From assembly GCA_963760435.1 (NCBI GenBank), contig CAVXDE010000033.1, forward strand, positions 185,595 through 249,594: DNA of 64,000 bases, read 5' to 3'. The stretch comes from JAFAXD01 sp963760435 (GTDB lineage Bacteria > Pseudomonadota > Alphaproteobacteria > Rhizobiales > Xanthobacteraceae). The notes under the pieces are model-generated. The model saw only the letters and a program-made list of their open reading frames with translations. It made no database searches and had not been told where the DNA came from. Positions 35,070 to 46,266 of this stretch are shown here, one piece after another. The number at the start of each line of letters is the position of its first letter. Within the stretch, counting starts at the first letter, position 1. Made by a program: the position numbers and the translations under genes.

Positions 35070-36722
35070 ATGCGGTTCTTCGCAGCCGTACTCACGACAT
35101 CCATGTTTGCTGTCTCGTTTGCGTCGGGGGCCGAGGTCGGCGTCACATCGGCAGTCGAATCAGTGACGGTCTATCCCGATGGCGCCACAGTGACGCGGGT
35201 TATCAAAGTCGACTTGCCGGCCGGTGACAGCACGCTGGTGGCCCGGGATTTCCCAGCTTCGCTCGATCCTGCGTCTCTGCGGATCGAAGGCGAAGGGTCG
35301 GCGCGCCTCGTGATTGGTGCGATTGATGCTCGTCCGCCGCGCCCGGAAGCGCCCGCAACATTACCCGACCTCGATCGCCAAATCGAAGCGCTGCGCGATG
35401 AGCGGGGTGCCCTCGATGACAAGATCGCGGCGGCGACCGCCCGGCGCAAGTTCGCGGAACGCTTTGCGGAGAGTGCGCCGGCTGGACTCGGTGACAAAGG
35501 AGAGGCTCGCCCGCTGAGCGATTGGCGTGCTGCGTTTGCTGCGATTGCTGAAGAGGTTGCGGTTGCGGACACGGCGATCCGCGAGGCCGGTGTGCGACAG
35601 CGCGACATCGATCGCGAGATCGCCCGCCTCGAGGCTCAGCGCAACAGCAATCCCCCACGTAAGATGGAGGTTCGGATTGACCTTGCTGCCGATGCGGCGA
35701 GCAAAGCGACTTTGCGGATCAGCTACACGGTGCGCGGTGCACGCTGGCAGCCGATCTATGACGCTCGCTTGAACACCGGCGCGCGTGATCGGGAACCGGC
35801 GCTCGAATTGGTGCGTCGCGCCGAGATCGTGCAGCAGACCGGTGAGGACTGGAGTGACGTGGCGCTCTCGCTTGCAACCGCGATGACTGCAAAAGGGGGC
35901 AACGCGCCTGAGCTGCGGCCGCTGATCGTGCGTTACCCAGAGCCACCCAGGCCACTTGCTGCTCCGGCAGCGCCAGCAGCGCCAGCGCAATTCGAGCAGT
36001 CGCTGCGCAGTAAGGCCGCCGAAGGCGCGAGGGCTCCCATGGCAGCGCCCGCACCGGCAACGGAACAGCAAGCAACCCTCGATACGGGCGGCTTCCAGGC
36101 TGTCTTCCAAATTCCCGGGCGCGTCACGGTGCCGGCCGACCAGGGAGCGAAAAGTTTCCGCATCGGCACCATGACGATTGCGCCGAAGCTCGTCGTCCGT
36201 ACAGCGCCGGCGCTCGATCCGACCGGTTACCTGGAGGCGAGCTTCACCCAGTCTGATGATGCGCCGCTATTGCCGGGCCGGATCGCAATCTATCGCGATG
36301 GGATCTACGTCGGCCGCGGGCAAATGAAACTGACGCCCAAGGATGAGGTCGTACATCTCGGGTTCGGAGCGGACGAGAAGATCAGCATCACGCGCGCCGT
36401 CGTTCGCAAAATCGAGGGCTCGACCGGCATCATCTCCACCGCCAAAACCGACGAGCGGGAGTTCAGGATCACGGTGCGAAATGGCCATGCGACGCCGGTC
36501 TCGGTGGCGATCGAAGACCAGATGCCGGTCAGCGAGATTGCCGACGTCCAGGTGGAGCTCCTTCCCGTAACCACGCCGCCGAGCGAGCGCGACCCCAAGG
36601 ACCGCCGCGGCGTGCTGGTCTGGAATTTCGAGGCAGCACCGGGAGAGGTTCGGGACATCAAGCTCGGCTGGCGGGTACGCTGGCCCGCGGACAAAGCTAT
36701 CGTTTATCAGCCCCGGCTGTGA
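35070..36722 (+). CDS. MuiA-family protein (DUF4140/DUF4139)
   Basis: A 550-residue exported protein. A signal peptide (MRFFAAVLTTSMFAVSFASG) precedes the N-terminal DUF4140-like domain (VTVYPDGATVTRVIKVDLPA, then a coiled-coil RQIEALRDERGALDDKIAAA) and the DUF4139 domain (ISYTVRGARWQPIYDARLNT onward). A low-complexity Pro/Ala linker sits at about residues 310-345. The mucoidy inhibitor A family is periplasmic with no defined activity. ATG 35070 is chosen because the upstream codons would block the signal peptide. Confidence 0.85.
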   Translation: MRFFAAVLTTSMFAVSFASGAEVGVTSAVESVTVYPDGATVTRVIKVDLPAGDSTLVARDFPASLDPASLRIEGEGSARLVIGAIDARPPRPEAPATLPDLDRQIEALRDERGALDDKIAAATARRKFAERFAESAPAGLGDKGEARPLSDWRAAFAAIAEEVAVADTAIREAGVRQRDIDREIARLEAQRNSNPPRKMEVRIDLAADAASKATLRISYTVRGARWQPIYDARLNTGARDREPALELVRRAEIVQQTGEDWSDVALSLATAMTAKGGNAPELRPLIVRYPEPPRPLAAPAAPAAPAQFEQSLRSKAAEGARAPMAAPAPATEQQATLDTGGFQAVFQIPGRVTVPADQGAKSFRIGTMTIAPKLVVRTAPALDPTGYLEASFTQSDDAPLLPGRIAIYRDGIYVGRGQMKLTPKDEVVHLGFGADEKISITRAVVRKIEGSTGIISTAKTDEREFRITVRNGHATPVSVAIEDQMPVSEIADVQVELLPVTTPPSERDPKDRRGVLVWNFEAAPGEVRDIKLGWRVRWPADKAIVYQPRL

Positions 36723-36837
36723 GAAATGCCCACTGGATCGAGCGCTTGCACCTTTGCGATGCTTCGGTGAATGTCCTAGCGATAGGGGTTGGGGCCCGGC
36801 GTGGTGACATGCGCGACCCGGACAGGAAGGCGGTGGT

Positions 36838-38124
<1,287 letters not shown>

Positions 38125-38290
38125 TGAGCGCCGTTACCATTTCTGAAGTTCCTTATGGTACGGCGAAGTGTCGCGTGCCCGATTCATCGGGGAGGCGACA
38201 CAAGACATTGAATTGGTTATGTTCCGAGTTGATCGGAAAACTGGGCGACCGTCTCGGAAATAAGGACGTCAACTTGGTGCCTGGACACTA

Positions 38291-39964
38291 ATGGCCGATT
38301 ACTACCCCCTGATCAGCCGCGCTGTTGCTGGTCTCGAGCGGAATACCGGAGAGAATCGTCGCTCGCTCTATGAGCGAGCCCGGAACGCGTTGCTCGATCA
38401 ACTGCGCGGTGTCACGCCGCCCCTGAGCGAGACGGATATCACGCGCGAACGTTTGGCGCTCGAAGAAGCTATCCGCAAGGTCGAATCCGACGTCGCCCGT
38501 CGCATGCGCGAGGAGATCCCCCGCGCGTCCGACCGGGGCCCGCCGCGCTCAAAACCACAGCAAGACGGTGCGCCACTGGCCGCGCCGCCGTCGGGCTCCC
38601 CAGCCCCGTCTGACGATGAGCCTTCACCACCGCCGCCCCCGCCACCGGAGAGCCGTCCGGCATTTGGCAGGATTGTTGGGCGGCCCGAGGTAACAGCGGC
38701 GGATCTGCGCCGTTTCCAGCGCCGCTCCCCGCTTGCGGAAAGCAAGCCGCAGGAGCCGGTTACGTCGGAGCCGTCGCAGGCGCTTTCGCCCGCCCAAGCC
38801 GAATTGGTGCCGGCGTCGACTGCGTTGGCGGAGCCGCCTGAGGCCCCCGAGTTGCCTTTCTCGCCGGAGCCTGAGGCGGAGGAGGCTGCACCGGTCGAGG
38901 TCAAGGAGCGAAAGCCGCTACGCTTTCCGGGTTTCGGCTTGGCGGCGCGCAAGCGTTCCGAGCCGGCCCCCGCCGAGGCTGAGCCGGGTCCCATCAGTCC
39001 AGACACTGAGGGCGAGTCTCAGGAGCAAACCGGCCGGGAGCTAGCGGCCGCGCGTGCGCTTGAACCGCCGTTGATGATGGACGGGGCCCGTCCGCGACCT
39101 GTGGCTCTACGCCGACCTGCCCCGGCTGCAAAGAAAGTCGAAGGCGGCGGCGTGCTGAAAGGGCTGCTGAACAGCTCGATTGGCACGATCGCCATCGCGG
39201 CCTTGGTCATTGGTCTGGTCGGTGGCGCATTGTTTTGGCAACGCAATGCCATCAAGGCCGGCTTCGCCAGCATTTTTTCTCTCGCGCACGGTCCGGCGGC
39301 CACTCAGGCCTCGCATGACAACACCCCAGCTCGGTCAAAGATTCCGGACCGTGTCGGTCAATCTTCGTCTTCATCGCAGCAGCCGGCCGACCAATCGCGC
39401 AGCACTCAGGCCGTTCCCGCGGCGCAACGCGTCGTGCTCTACGAAGAAGATCCGAGCGATACCAACGGCAGCGGCAAGCACTACGAAGGCACGGTGACTT
39501 GGAGCCTGGAGAACATCGCGGCAGGCCCAGGTCAGCCGATGGATAAGGCGATCCGTGGGGACATTGTCATTCCCGAGCGCAACATGACCGCGACCTTCAC
39601 GATTCGCCGCAATACCGACAAGGACCTGCCGGCCAGCCATACTGTTTCGATCGTTTTCACCCTGCCCCCGGACTTCGCCCATGGTGCGATACAGGAAATC
39701 CGCGCTTTGCTGATGAAGCAGACCGAACCGGCCCGTGGGGTTCAGCTCGCGGGGCTGTCGGTCAAGGTGACGACCGGGTTCTTCCTGATTGGTCTTTCAG
39801 CGAACGAGGGTGACGTCCAACGCAACATTCAGCTGCTCAAGGAACGCGGCTGGTTCGACATCGCCATTGGCTACACGGACAATCGCCGGGCCATCATGGC
39901 GGTGGAAAAAGGACCCCAGGGGGATCGCGTCTTTGCCGACGCGTTCGCCGCCTGGGGGCAATAG
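38291..39964 (+). CDS. Proline-rich single-span membrane protein, conserved between purA and rpoH
   Basis: A 557-residue protein. The N-terminal helical segment (YPLISRAVAGLERNTGENRR, ARNALLDQL) is followed by a disordered Pro/Glu-rich region (about 85-255). One membrane helix follows at about 290-315 (IGTIAIAALVIGLVGGALFW), then a second disordered stretch and a C-terminal beta-type domain (HYEGTVTWSLENI, RNMTATFTIRRNTDKDLPAS, FFLIGLSANEGDVQRNIQLL). The C-terminal domain is probably periplasmic. Its place beside purA and rpoH recurs in related genomes, from memory. Function unknown. Confidence 0.8.
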   Translation: MADYYPLISRAVAGLERNTGENRRSLYERARNALLDQLRGVTPPLSETDITRERLALEEAIRKVESDVARRMREEIPRASDRGPPRSKPQQDGAPLAAPPSGSPAPSDDEPSPPPPPPPESRPAFGRIVGRPEVTAADLRRFQRRSPLAESKPQEPVTSEPSQALSPAQAELVPASTALAEPPEAPELPFSPEPEAEEAAPVEVKERKPLRFPGFGLAARKRSEPAPAEAEPGPISPDTEGESQEQTGRELAAARALEPPLMMDGARPRPVALRRPAPAAKKVEGGGVLKGLLNSSIGTIAIAALVIGLVGGALFWQRNAIKAGFASIFSLAHGPAATQASHDNTPARSKIPDRVGQSSSSSQQPADQSRSTQAVPAAQRVVLYEEDPSDTNGSGKHYEGTVTWSLENIAAGPGQPMDKAIRGDIVIPERNMTATFTIRRNTDKDLPASHTVSIVFTLPPDFAHGAIQEIRALLMKQTEPARGVQLAGLSVKVTTGFFLIGLSANEGDVQRNIQLLKERGWFDIAIGYTDNRRAIMAVEKGPQGDRVFADAFAAWGQ

Positions 39965-39982
39965 GAAAAGAAGTCGAGCCGA

Positions 39983-40903
39983 TTAGTGCGCCGCCAGGGC
40001 GGCGGCCGGCGGTTGCGTCGCCGGTGGCTGCTCCATGGCAGCCACCCGGTTCCTGACCGCTTTCTGCACCTTTTCGAAAGCGCGAACTTCGATCTGACGT
40101 ACGCGTTCGCGTGAGACGCCGAACTCATCGGCGAGCTCTTCAAGAGTGATGGGTTCGTCAACGAGCCGCCGTGCCTCGAAGATCCGCCGTTCACGGTCGT
40201 TAAGGACCGAGAGCGCGTCCGAGAGGGCCCGGCGGCGATTGTCGAGCTCCTCGCTCTGCGTCAGCGTCGTTTCCTGGTTGTCGCGGTCATCCACCAGCCA
40301 GTCTTGCCACTCGCCGGTATCACCGTCGTTCCGGATCGGCGCGTTGAGCGAGACGTCGCCGCCCAATCGCCGATTCATGTCCACGACGTCCTGCTCGCCG
40401 ACTCCGAGCCGGCGCGCAATGGTTGCGACTTGGTCAGGCCGCATATCGCCTTCTTCCAGGGCCGAGATGCGGCTCTTGGCCTTGCGGAGATTGAAGAACA
40501 GCTTCTTCTGGTTGGCGGTCGTCCCCATCTTGACCAGCGACCAAGAGCGAAGAATATATTCCTGGATAGCGGCCTTGATCCACCACATCGCATAGGTGGC
40601 CAAGCGGAAGCCTTTTTCCGGCTCGAACCGCTTCACCGCCTGCATCAGTCCAACATTGCCTTCCGAGATGACTTCCGAAATCGGCAAGCCGTAGCCGCGA
40701 TACCCCATGGCGATTTTGGCAACGAGGCGCAAATGGCTGGTCACCAGCCGGTGCGCCGCGTCACGGTCACCATGCTCACGCCAGCTTTTAGCCAGCATAT
40801 ATTCCTCCTGCGGTTCCAGCATGGGAAACCGCCGGATCTCTTCAAGGTAATGCGACAGACCGCTTTCAGCGGTCAAAGTTGGTAGAGCGGCAGCGCGGGC
40901 CAT
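39983..40903 (-). CDS. rpoH: RNA polymerase sigma-32 factor
   Basis: A 306-residue sigma factor of the heat-shock class. Region 2 (LVTSHLRLVAKIAMGYRGYG, then GLMQAVKRFEPEKGFRLATY, AMWWIKAAIQEYILRSWSLV) includes the RpoH box QKKLFFNLRKAK that distinguishes sigma-32. Region 4 has EELADEFGVSRERVRQIEVR. Rhizobiales often have several rpoH copies, and this is one of them. It converges with the purA-side gene. The start gives MARAAALPTLTAESG. Confidence 0.95.
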   Translation of the reverse strand: MARAAALPTLTAESGLSHYLEEIRRFPMLEPQEEYMLAKSWREHGDRDAAHRLVTSHLRLVAKIAMGYRGYGLPISEVISEGNVGLMQAVKRFEPEKGFRLATYAMWWIKAAIQEYILRSWSLVKMGTTANQKKLFFNLRKAKSRISALEEGDMRPDQVATIARRLGVGEQDVVDMNRRLGGDVSLNAPIRNDGDTGEWQDWLVDDRDNQETTLTQSEELDNRRRALSDALSVLNDRERRIFEARRLVDEPITLEELADEFGVSRERVRQIEVRAFEKVQKAVRNRVAAMEQPPATQPPAAALAAH

Positions 40904-41124
40904 GACAGCACCCTTTCACAGTGTTGTTGCCCCCGGACTCGGCGGGCATTCCCGGCATCGCCGCTCCCGAGCCGACGACGCCGTTATGGGACGATGATTA
41001 TCTAACGCACCTGCACGATACAGGTTCTTGGCGGGCAAAAGAAGCACACGGACCGTCACGTCGTGGTGACAGCGGGGTGAAGAGGCCGAAAGCTGAACCC
41101 TAACGTCCTGGCTTTGCTACCTTT

Positions 41125-42156
41125 TCACGTAGACGGCGGGCCACCTGGGAGGCGGCTCGCCAATGCGCAGCGCAGGGCTGCAAGATCGGCAGGGAGTTCC
41201 GCGCGAAAATGCATGATCTCGCCGGTCACCGGATGCGCCATGGTCAGTATGTGGGCATGCAGGGCTTGGCGATCAAGACTTGCCAACGCGACCTGGGCCG
41301 GGGGCGACAGCCGGCTTGCCTTGGTCTTGAACCCGGCCCCATAGACCGAATCACCCAGGAGCGGATGTCCAATCGAGGCCAGATGGACGCGGATCTGATG
41401 CGTCCGTCCGGTCTCCAGCCGGCATTCCAGGAGGCTGGCGACCGGCTGGCTTGCGCCATCAAAATACCGTTCCTGGACCTCCCAGTGTGTGATGGCCTCT
41501 CGGCCGCCCTCGCGAACGGCCATCTTGTCCCGGGATTGCGGGTGCCGGTCGAGAGGCCGGTCGATCGTTCCCTTCGGTCGCGCCAGCACGCCCCAGACGA
41601 ACGCCAGATAACCGCGCTCGAGCGGGCCGGTACGGCCATGGTCGGCAAATTGGGCGGCGAGCTTGCGATGCGCGCGATCCGTCTTCGCCACCACCAGGAG
41701 GCCGCTGGTGTCCTTGTCGAGCCGATGCACGATACCAGGCCGGCGCACCCCCCCGATTCCCGACAAGCTCTCTCCGCAATGGGCAACCAACGCGTTGACC
41801 AAAGTGCCGGTCCAATTCCCGGCGGCCGGATGTACGACGAGCCCCGCAGGCTTATTGATGACGATGATTGCGTCGTCCTCGAACACGATGTTGAGCGGGA
41901 TCGTCTCCGGCTCCGGCGCAGCCGGCTCGGGCGGGGGGACCACGATGCTGATGTCATTGCCGGCTTGCAGCCGGTGTCCGGGATCACGCACCGTGTGGGC
42001 ATCGACCATGACCTGTCCGGCCAGGACCAGGGTTTTGATCCGTGAGCGCGACAGATCCTGGACGCGATTGGCGAGCAGCCGATCAAGCCGCTCGCCGGCC
42101 TCCTCTCCGGAAACCGTCAGAGTGTGGATTTCTCCACTTGCCTCATCCACGCTCAT
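41125..42156 (-). CDS. rluD: 23S rRNA pseudouridine synthase, RluD family
   Basis: A 343-residue protein with an N-terminal S4 RNA-binding domain (GERLDRLLANRVQDLSRSRI) and the RluA/RluD catalytic domain. The catalytic Asp lies in GIVHRLDKDTSGLLVVAKTD, with the conserved INKPAGLVVHPAAG and ECRLETGRTHQIRVHLASIG. It modifies 23S rRNA uridines near helix 69. ATG 42156 is preferred because it abuts the stop of the upstream LLM oxidoreductase. The longer start at 42177 would overlap it by 20 bp. Confidence 0.93.
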   Translation of the reverse strand: MSVDEASGEIHTLTVSGEEAGERLDRLLANRVQDLSRSRIKTLVLAGQVMVDAHTVRDPGHRLQAGNDISIVVPPPEPAAPEPETIPLNIVFEDDAIIVINKPAGLVVHPAAGNWTGTLVNALVAHCGESLSGIGGVRRPGIVHRLDKDTSGLLVVAKTDRAHRKLAAQFADHGRTGPLERGYLAFVWGVLARPKGTIDRPLDRHPQSRDKMAVREGGREAITHWEVQERYFDGASQPVASLLECRLETGRTHQIRVHLASIGHPLLGDSVYGAGFKTKASRLSPPAQVALASLDRQALHAHILTMAHPVTGEIMHFRAELPADLAALRCALASRLPGGPPST

Positions 42157-42157
42157 G

Positions 42158-43342
42158 TCACTCGGCGGCGTGCACATGCGCGGTCGCCGCCTCCTCGCCG
42201 ATGTGGCGCAGCCGCGGCATCACCTTGCGGGCAAATAATTCCATGCTTCTGACCGTCAGGTCGTGGGGCAGGGTCCCGAACTGCGTCATGGCGATCAGCT
42301 TTCCGAATTTGACCTGCTTCTGATAGGTCTCCAGTTGCTGGGCCACGGAATCGGGGCTGCCGCAGATGATCATCCCCTTCGCCGAGAGATCCTCGATGGT
42401 ATACCCGCCCGCCGCTGGTCCGCTGCGGATCTTATCCGTGACGGCTTGCATCGAAGCGAGTGAGAGATACCCCGGCGGCAGCAGCATCTCGACCGGCATG
42501 CGCAGGAACTTATTGTAGAACGCCTCGATGTGCGGGCGTGCTTCGCGCCGCGCGGCCTCGTCACTGTCGCTCACGTAGACCGGTGTTGCCCAGCCGAGCT
42601 GCTGGGTCGATGCCTGATAGCCGTATTTCTCCGCCTGCTGGTAGTACAACGCCATGAAACGGGCGAGCTGATCGACCGGGCTGAATGTCTGCAGGTAAGT
42701 GTATTTGCGCGAGGGATGCGATGCCCACTCGATCGTTTCGCGGCTCCCCTGGGACGGGATCCAGATCGGCGGATGTGGCTGCTGCACGGGACGTGGCCAC
42801 GTGTTCACATATTGGACATGATAGTATTTGCCCTCGAACGCGAACGGCCCCGGTCGCGTCCAGGCTTGCAGGATGAGGTCATGCGCCTCATGAAAACGGT
42901 CGTGGGACTCGGCTGGGTTCACTCCGGTCGAGTGGTACTCGGCGCCGATCCCGCGTACAAAGCCCGCAATCAGCCGGCCGTTCGAAATATTGTCGAGCAT
43001 CGCATATTCCTCGGCGACGCTCAGCGGATAAGTGAGGAGCGGCAAGGCCCGACCGAGGACCGCGACCTGGCAGCGTTTGGTTTCTCGCACCAGCGCGCCG
43101 GCAATAACGCCAGGTATCGGCATCAAGCCGTAGGCGTTCTGGTGGTGCTCGTTGCAACACACGCCATCGAAGCCGAGCTCGTCAGCGTAAACTAACTCAT
43201 CAATATAGCGGTTGTAGAGCTTTGCCCCCTTGGTGGGATCATAATAGGTGTTCGGCAGCGTGACCCAGGCGGAGTTGTAGGTCTTGTCGTAGTTGAGATC
43301 GAGGTCGGCGAACGGCATCAAATGGATCATGTAGAACTTCAT
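42158..43342 (-). CDS. LLM-class flavin-dependent oxidoreductase
   Basis: A 394-residue protein with the luciferase-like TIM barrel: MKFYMIHLMPFADLDL, ELGFDGVCCNEHHQNAYGLM, SNGRLIAGFVRGIG, PPIWIPSQGSRETIEWA. The EHHQ motif and C-terminal SPDSVAQQLE are typical of alkanal/F420- or FMNH2-dependent oxygenases. It forms an operon with an alpha/beta hydrolase (4-bp overlap) and faces another LLM gene. The substrate is unknown. Confidence 0.9.
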   Translation of the reverse strand: MKFYMIHLMPFADLDLNYDKTYNSAWVTLPNTYYDPTKGAKLYNRYIDELVYADELGFDGVCCNEHHQNAYGLMPIPGVIAGALVRETKRCQVAVLGRALPLLTYPLSVAEEYAMLDNISNGRLIAGFVRGIGAEYHSTGVNPAESHDRFHEAHDLILQAWTRPGPFAFEGKYYHVQYVNTWPRPVQQPHPPIWIPSQGSRETIEWASHPSRKYTYLQTFSPVDQLARFMALYYQQAEKYGYQASTQQLGWATPVYVSDSDEAARREARPHIEAFYNKFLRMPVEMLLPPGYLSLASMQAVTDKIRSGPAAGGYTIEDLSAKGMIICGSPDSVAQQLETYQKQVKFGKLIAMTQFGTLPHDLTVRSMELFARKVMPRLRHIGEEAATAHVHAAE

Positions 43343-44124
43343 TGCCTGACCTCCGCGATGAACTTGACGATACTGGCAACAAGTTCGCTGGTTTTCTCGA
43401 CATGCGGCAGGTGACCGCAGTTCGCGAGCACCTCAAGCTTAGCACCGGGGATCAGATCCCGGAATGCCGGCCCGTAGGCGGGGGGAATAAGCTTGTCGCT
43501 GTCGCCCCAGACGACGAGTGTCGGACAACTGACACGATGCAGCCATTTGCGCAGGTTGGGATCATAAAGTCGCGGCTGCCAGCCTAGCTTGGCCAGCGCA
43601 AGCGCGTTCTTGGCTTGACGCCGGCGTTCCTCGTCATCGGGGGTCAGCTTGAGCATGGCATCAGCCAGCACCTGATCAAAGAACAGGTTGCGCGCGAGCT
43701 GTTCGGGGGTCCAGAGGAACAAGTCGCCCTTGGGGACACCCTGGACGTGGATGCCTGCGGGCGCCACCAGGGTGAGCGTTCGCAGCGGGGCGCAATTGCG
43801 GACCGCCAGGTCGGCGGCAATCCAGCCGCCGAGGGACGTTCCAACCAGGTTGACCTGACGCAAACCGAGCTTGTCCATGAACTCGTGATAGAAGTTGGCG
43901 AGGTCGCCGATGTTGTCGAGCCACTCCGGGGTGTCTGAGCGCCCGAACCCCGGGTGTTCCGGTACGATCACATCGAAATGCTCGGATAGCGTTCTGAAGA
44001 AGGGGAGCCAAACACCGGCGCCGCGCCCGCCGTGCAGGAACAAGAGTGGGCTCCCACGGCCGCCGCGCAGCAGGTGGACTTTGCATCCCGCTACCGTTTC
44101 GAAGCTCGCTGTTGGTTCGCTCAT
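43339..44124 (-). CDS. Alpha/beta fold hydrolase
   Basis: A 261-residue protein. The triad is visible: Ser in VGTSLGGWIAADLA, Asp in VWGDSDKLIPP and His in NCGHLPHVEKT. LLFLHGGRGAGVW is the oxyanion loop. The fold is like meta-cleavage hydrolases and carboxyl esterases. It is the first gene of the operon with the LLM oxidoreductase downstream, so it probably hydrolyses that enzyme's product or substrate. It is divergent from a second LLM gene. Confidence 0.9.
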   Translation of the reverse strand: MSEPTASFETVAGCKVHLLRGGRGSPLLFLHGGRGAGVWLPFFRTLSEHFDVIVPEHPGFGRSDTPEWLDNIGDLANFYHEFMDKLGLRQVNLVGTSLGGWIAADLAVRNCAPLRTLTLVAPAGIHVQGVPKGDLFLWTPEQLARNLFFDQVLADAMLKLTPDDEERRRQAKNALALAKLGWQPRLYDPNLRKWLHRVSCPTLVVWGDSDKLIPPAYGPAFRDLIPGAKLEVLANCGHLPHVEKTSELVASIVKFIAEVRQ

Positions 44125-44316
44125 CGGCCCTACGCTCCCTCCATGTACTTTCGACGGCTCGTCCCGCTTGGGCGAGCCATTTGTTTGCGCCGCCCGTCGT
44201 ATCGGGCGGCAATCGCCGCGTCAAAGCGCGATAGCGCTGGCTCTGGGCCACCTTCCGGCACTAGCGCGAGTTGCGGAAATGCCTCATTTTGCAACGCCAA
44301 CCTCGGGAGGATCGCC

Positions 44317-45444
44317 TTGCGTCTAGGTCAGTTCATGATGCCGCTGCACCCGGCGGGACGCCCATTACATGCTTATCTGGCGGAGGACACCGACAAAGCA
44401 TTGCTTATGGACAAGCTCGGTTTTGACGAGTTGTTCATTGGTGAGCATTTTTCGGCTTCCACTGAACCGTACCCATCGCCGCTGATGTTTGCAGCGAGCC
44501 TGCTGCCACGCACCGAGCGATTGACCTTCGCAACCGGCGTGATCAACGCACCGCTGCGTCACCCGGCTTTGGTGGCGGCCGAGGCCGCGCAATTCGATCA
44601 CATGAGCAAGGGACGCTTCATCCTCGGCATTGGCACCGGCTCCACACCGACCGATATCGAACTGATGGGCGTGCCCGACGACCCCAAGGTACGCGCGCAA
44701 ATGCTGATTGAAGCAGTCGAAATGATCGAGCGCATCTGGGCGAGCGATCCACCCTATGAGTTCAGCGGCAAATTTTGGACGACGAAGATCAAGGACACGA
44801 TCAACCCAAGCCTCGGGTTTGGTTGGTTGCCAAAGCCGTATCAGAAACCCCGCCCGCCCATTGCGATTCCCGTATCCTCTCCGGACTCGGCATCGGTGGA
44901 AGCTGCCGGCCGCCGCGGCTGGAGCGTGATTTCGAGTGCGCTCCTCTCCAATGAAGGTTTGGCCAATCATTGGGCGATGTACCGCCGGGGCTGCGAGGCG
45001 GGGGGTCGCATTGCCGATGGCGCCAACTGGCGCGTCTGCCGGTCGATCGTCGTGGCCGGCACCGATGAGGAGGCGCGGGCTCGCGCCTTCGGGGCCGAGA
45101 GCGGGCACCGGCACTTCTTTGGACATATGCACAAAGTCTACACGCAACTCGGCCGACTGAGCGTGCTCAAGACGCGGCCGGATATGCGCGACGACGAGGT
45201 GACAGTGGATACGTTCATCGAGCAGCGCCTGATCTACGGCTCGCCGAGGACCGTGCTGGAGAAGTTGATCGCGTTGCACCGACAGGCCGGGCCGTTCGGC
45301 TGTCTGTTGCTCAGCACCGTGGATTGGGCGGGACCCAACGCGGCCTGGGAACGGGAATCCTGGAGCCGCCTGGCCGAGGAGGTGATGCCCGCCTTGCGAG
45401 ATCATACCGCCTCTGACAAGCGGGCGGAGGTCGGCATTCGTTGA
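44317..45444 (+). CDS. LLM-class flavin-dependent oxidoreductase (TTG start)
   Basis: A 375-residue luciferase-like protein: RLGQFMMPLHPAGRPLHAYL, GFDELFIGEHFSASTEPYPS, SKGRFILGIGTGSTPTDIEL, PAIPVSS-like PIAIPVSSPDS. TTG 44317 is chosen because GGGAGG lies 6 bp before it and the protein starts exactly at the barrel's first strand. The next in-frame ATG (44335) would cut that strand. It is divergent from the hydrolase/LLM operon across a 190-bp spacer, so the three may serve one catabolic route. Confidence 0.85.
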   Translation: MRLGQFMMPLHPAGRPLHAYLAEDTDKALLMDKLGFDELFIGEHFSASTEPYPSPLMFAASLLPRTERLTFATGVINAPLRHPALVAAEAAQFDHMSKGRFILGIGTGSTPTDIELMGVPDDPKVRAQMLIEAVEMIERIWASDPPYEFSGKFWTTKIKDTINPSLGFGWLPKPYQKPRPPIAIPVSSPDSASVEAAGRRGWSVISSALLSNEGLANHWAMYRRGCEAGGRIADGANWRVCRSIVVAGTDEEARARAFGAESGHRHFFGHMHKVYTQLGRLSVLKTRPDMRDDEVTVDTFIEQRLIYGSPRTVLEKLIALHRQAGPFGCLLLSTVDWAGPNAAWERESWSRLAEEVMPALRDHTASDKRAEVGIR

Positions 45445-46266
45445 ACGGTCTTATTGCCAGGGGGCACCGCAACGCGACGAGGCCTTTAGCTGGGAGTTGC
45501 TGACGGGCTCCTCCGTGGGGTGAAGACCATACCTTGCTGGGCCGTCCAAGGACCCGGCAAGACACCGGTACGAAGTAACAAGCATAAGGAGAGGCGAGGG
45601 AGCATCCCCGCTTCTCCGGGGCTAGAGCCTTTCTCGGCCGCTACTTCGCCGCTCCGATTCGTCTGAGGCTTCGTTCCTTCATCGCACGGCTTTGATCCCA
45701 TTCCCGGTTTAATCAGCGCCGAGGCGTGAGTTCGGGGAGCGTTGCGCGCCATTGCCTGGGCTTCCAGTCGCAATCAAAGTGCACCCAGGCCAGAAACAAC
45801 GGACTTCCCTCCCTGTTTTTGAACGAGCGTTGAGGAAAATGAGCGCCACGGCGGCTAGTCGTGGCATGGCTTTACGATCGGGACGCCAGGGGTGGTCAAC
45901 TGTTACAAATCGCACCTTAAGGAGAGTGGGGGCCGCCCGAATTGTCCATCGCGCAATAGGGCCGGGCGCCAGTGTAACGTTCGGTGAAACCAGAACGGAA
46001 ATTTGTATCCGAAAACGAGCACGGTTTTTCCGACGTGTGGCCCCGGTGCACTAGCCGCCGCGGCGGCACCACAAACGGGCGCGAGGACTCAACCAGTGAT
46101 GCGCCCCTGCATCAGGCATCGTATTCCCGCTCTCCGCAGATCGCGGCCCTGAACTTCATGATCCCGCCGAATGCCCGCACGGTCGAATCTTCGCGATGCG
46201 CGCGCGAAGTCACGAACAAGCTTTTCATGCAGCCGGGCAGTCAGCCAGTGCGTCGCAGGCTGGCGC
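45445..46266. other. Intergenic region without recognisable gene
   Basis: This 820-bp stretch holds only short frames with no protein-like composition on either strand. It includes a hairpin-rich part (CATCCCCGCTTCTCCGGGG at about 45603-45621). The sequence style differs from the compact genes to its left. It may be remnants of an intron or insertion element, but I could not identify any. Confidence 0.4.

Noticed and set aside
40921..41103. 60-codon frame between rpoH and rluD
   Set aside because: Lies in the rpoH promoter region, composition is not protein-like and no ribosome-binding site is visible.
45445..46266. Possible group II intron or insertion-sequence remnant
   Set aside because: Hairpins are present, but I could not find domain V, a reverse transcriptase or terminal repeats.
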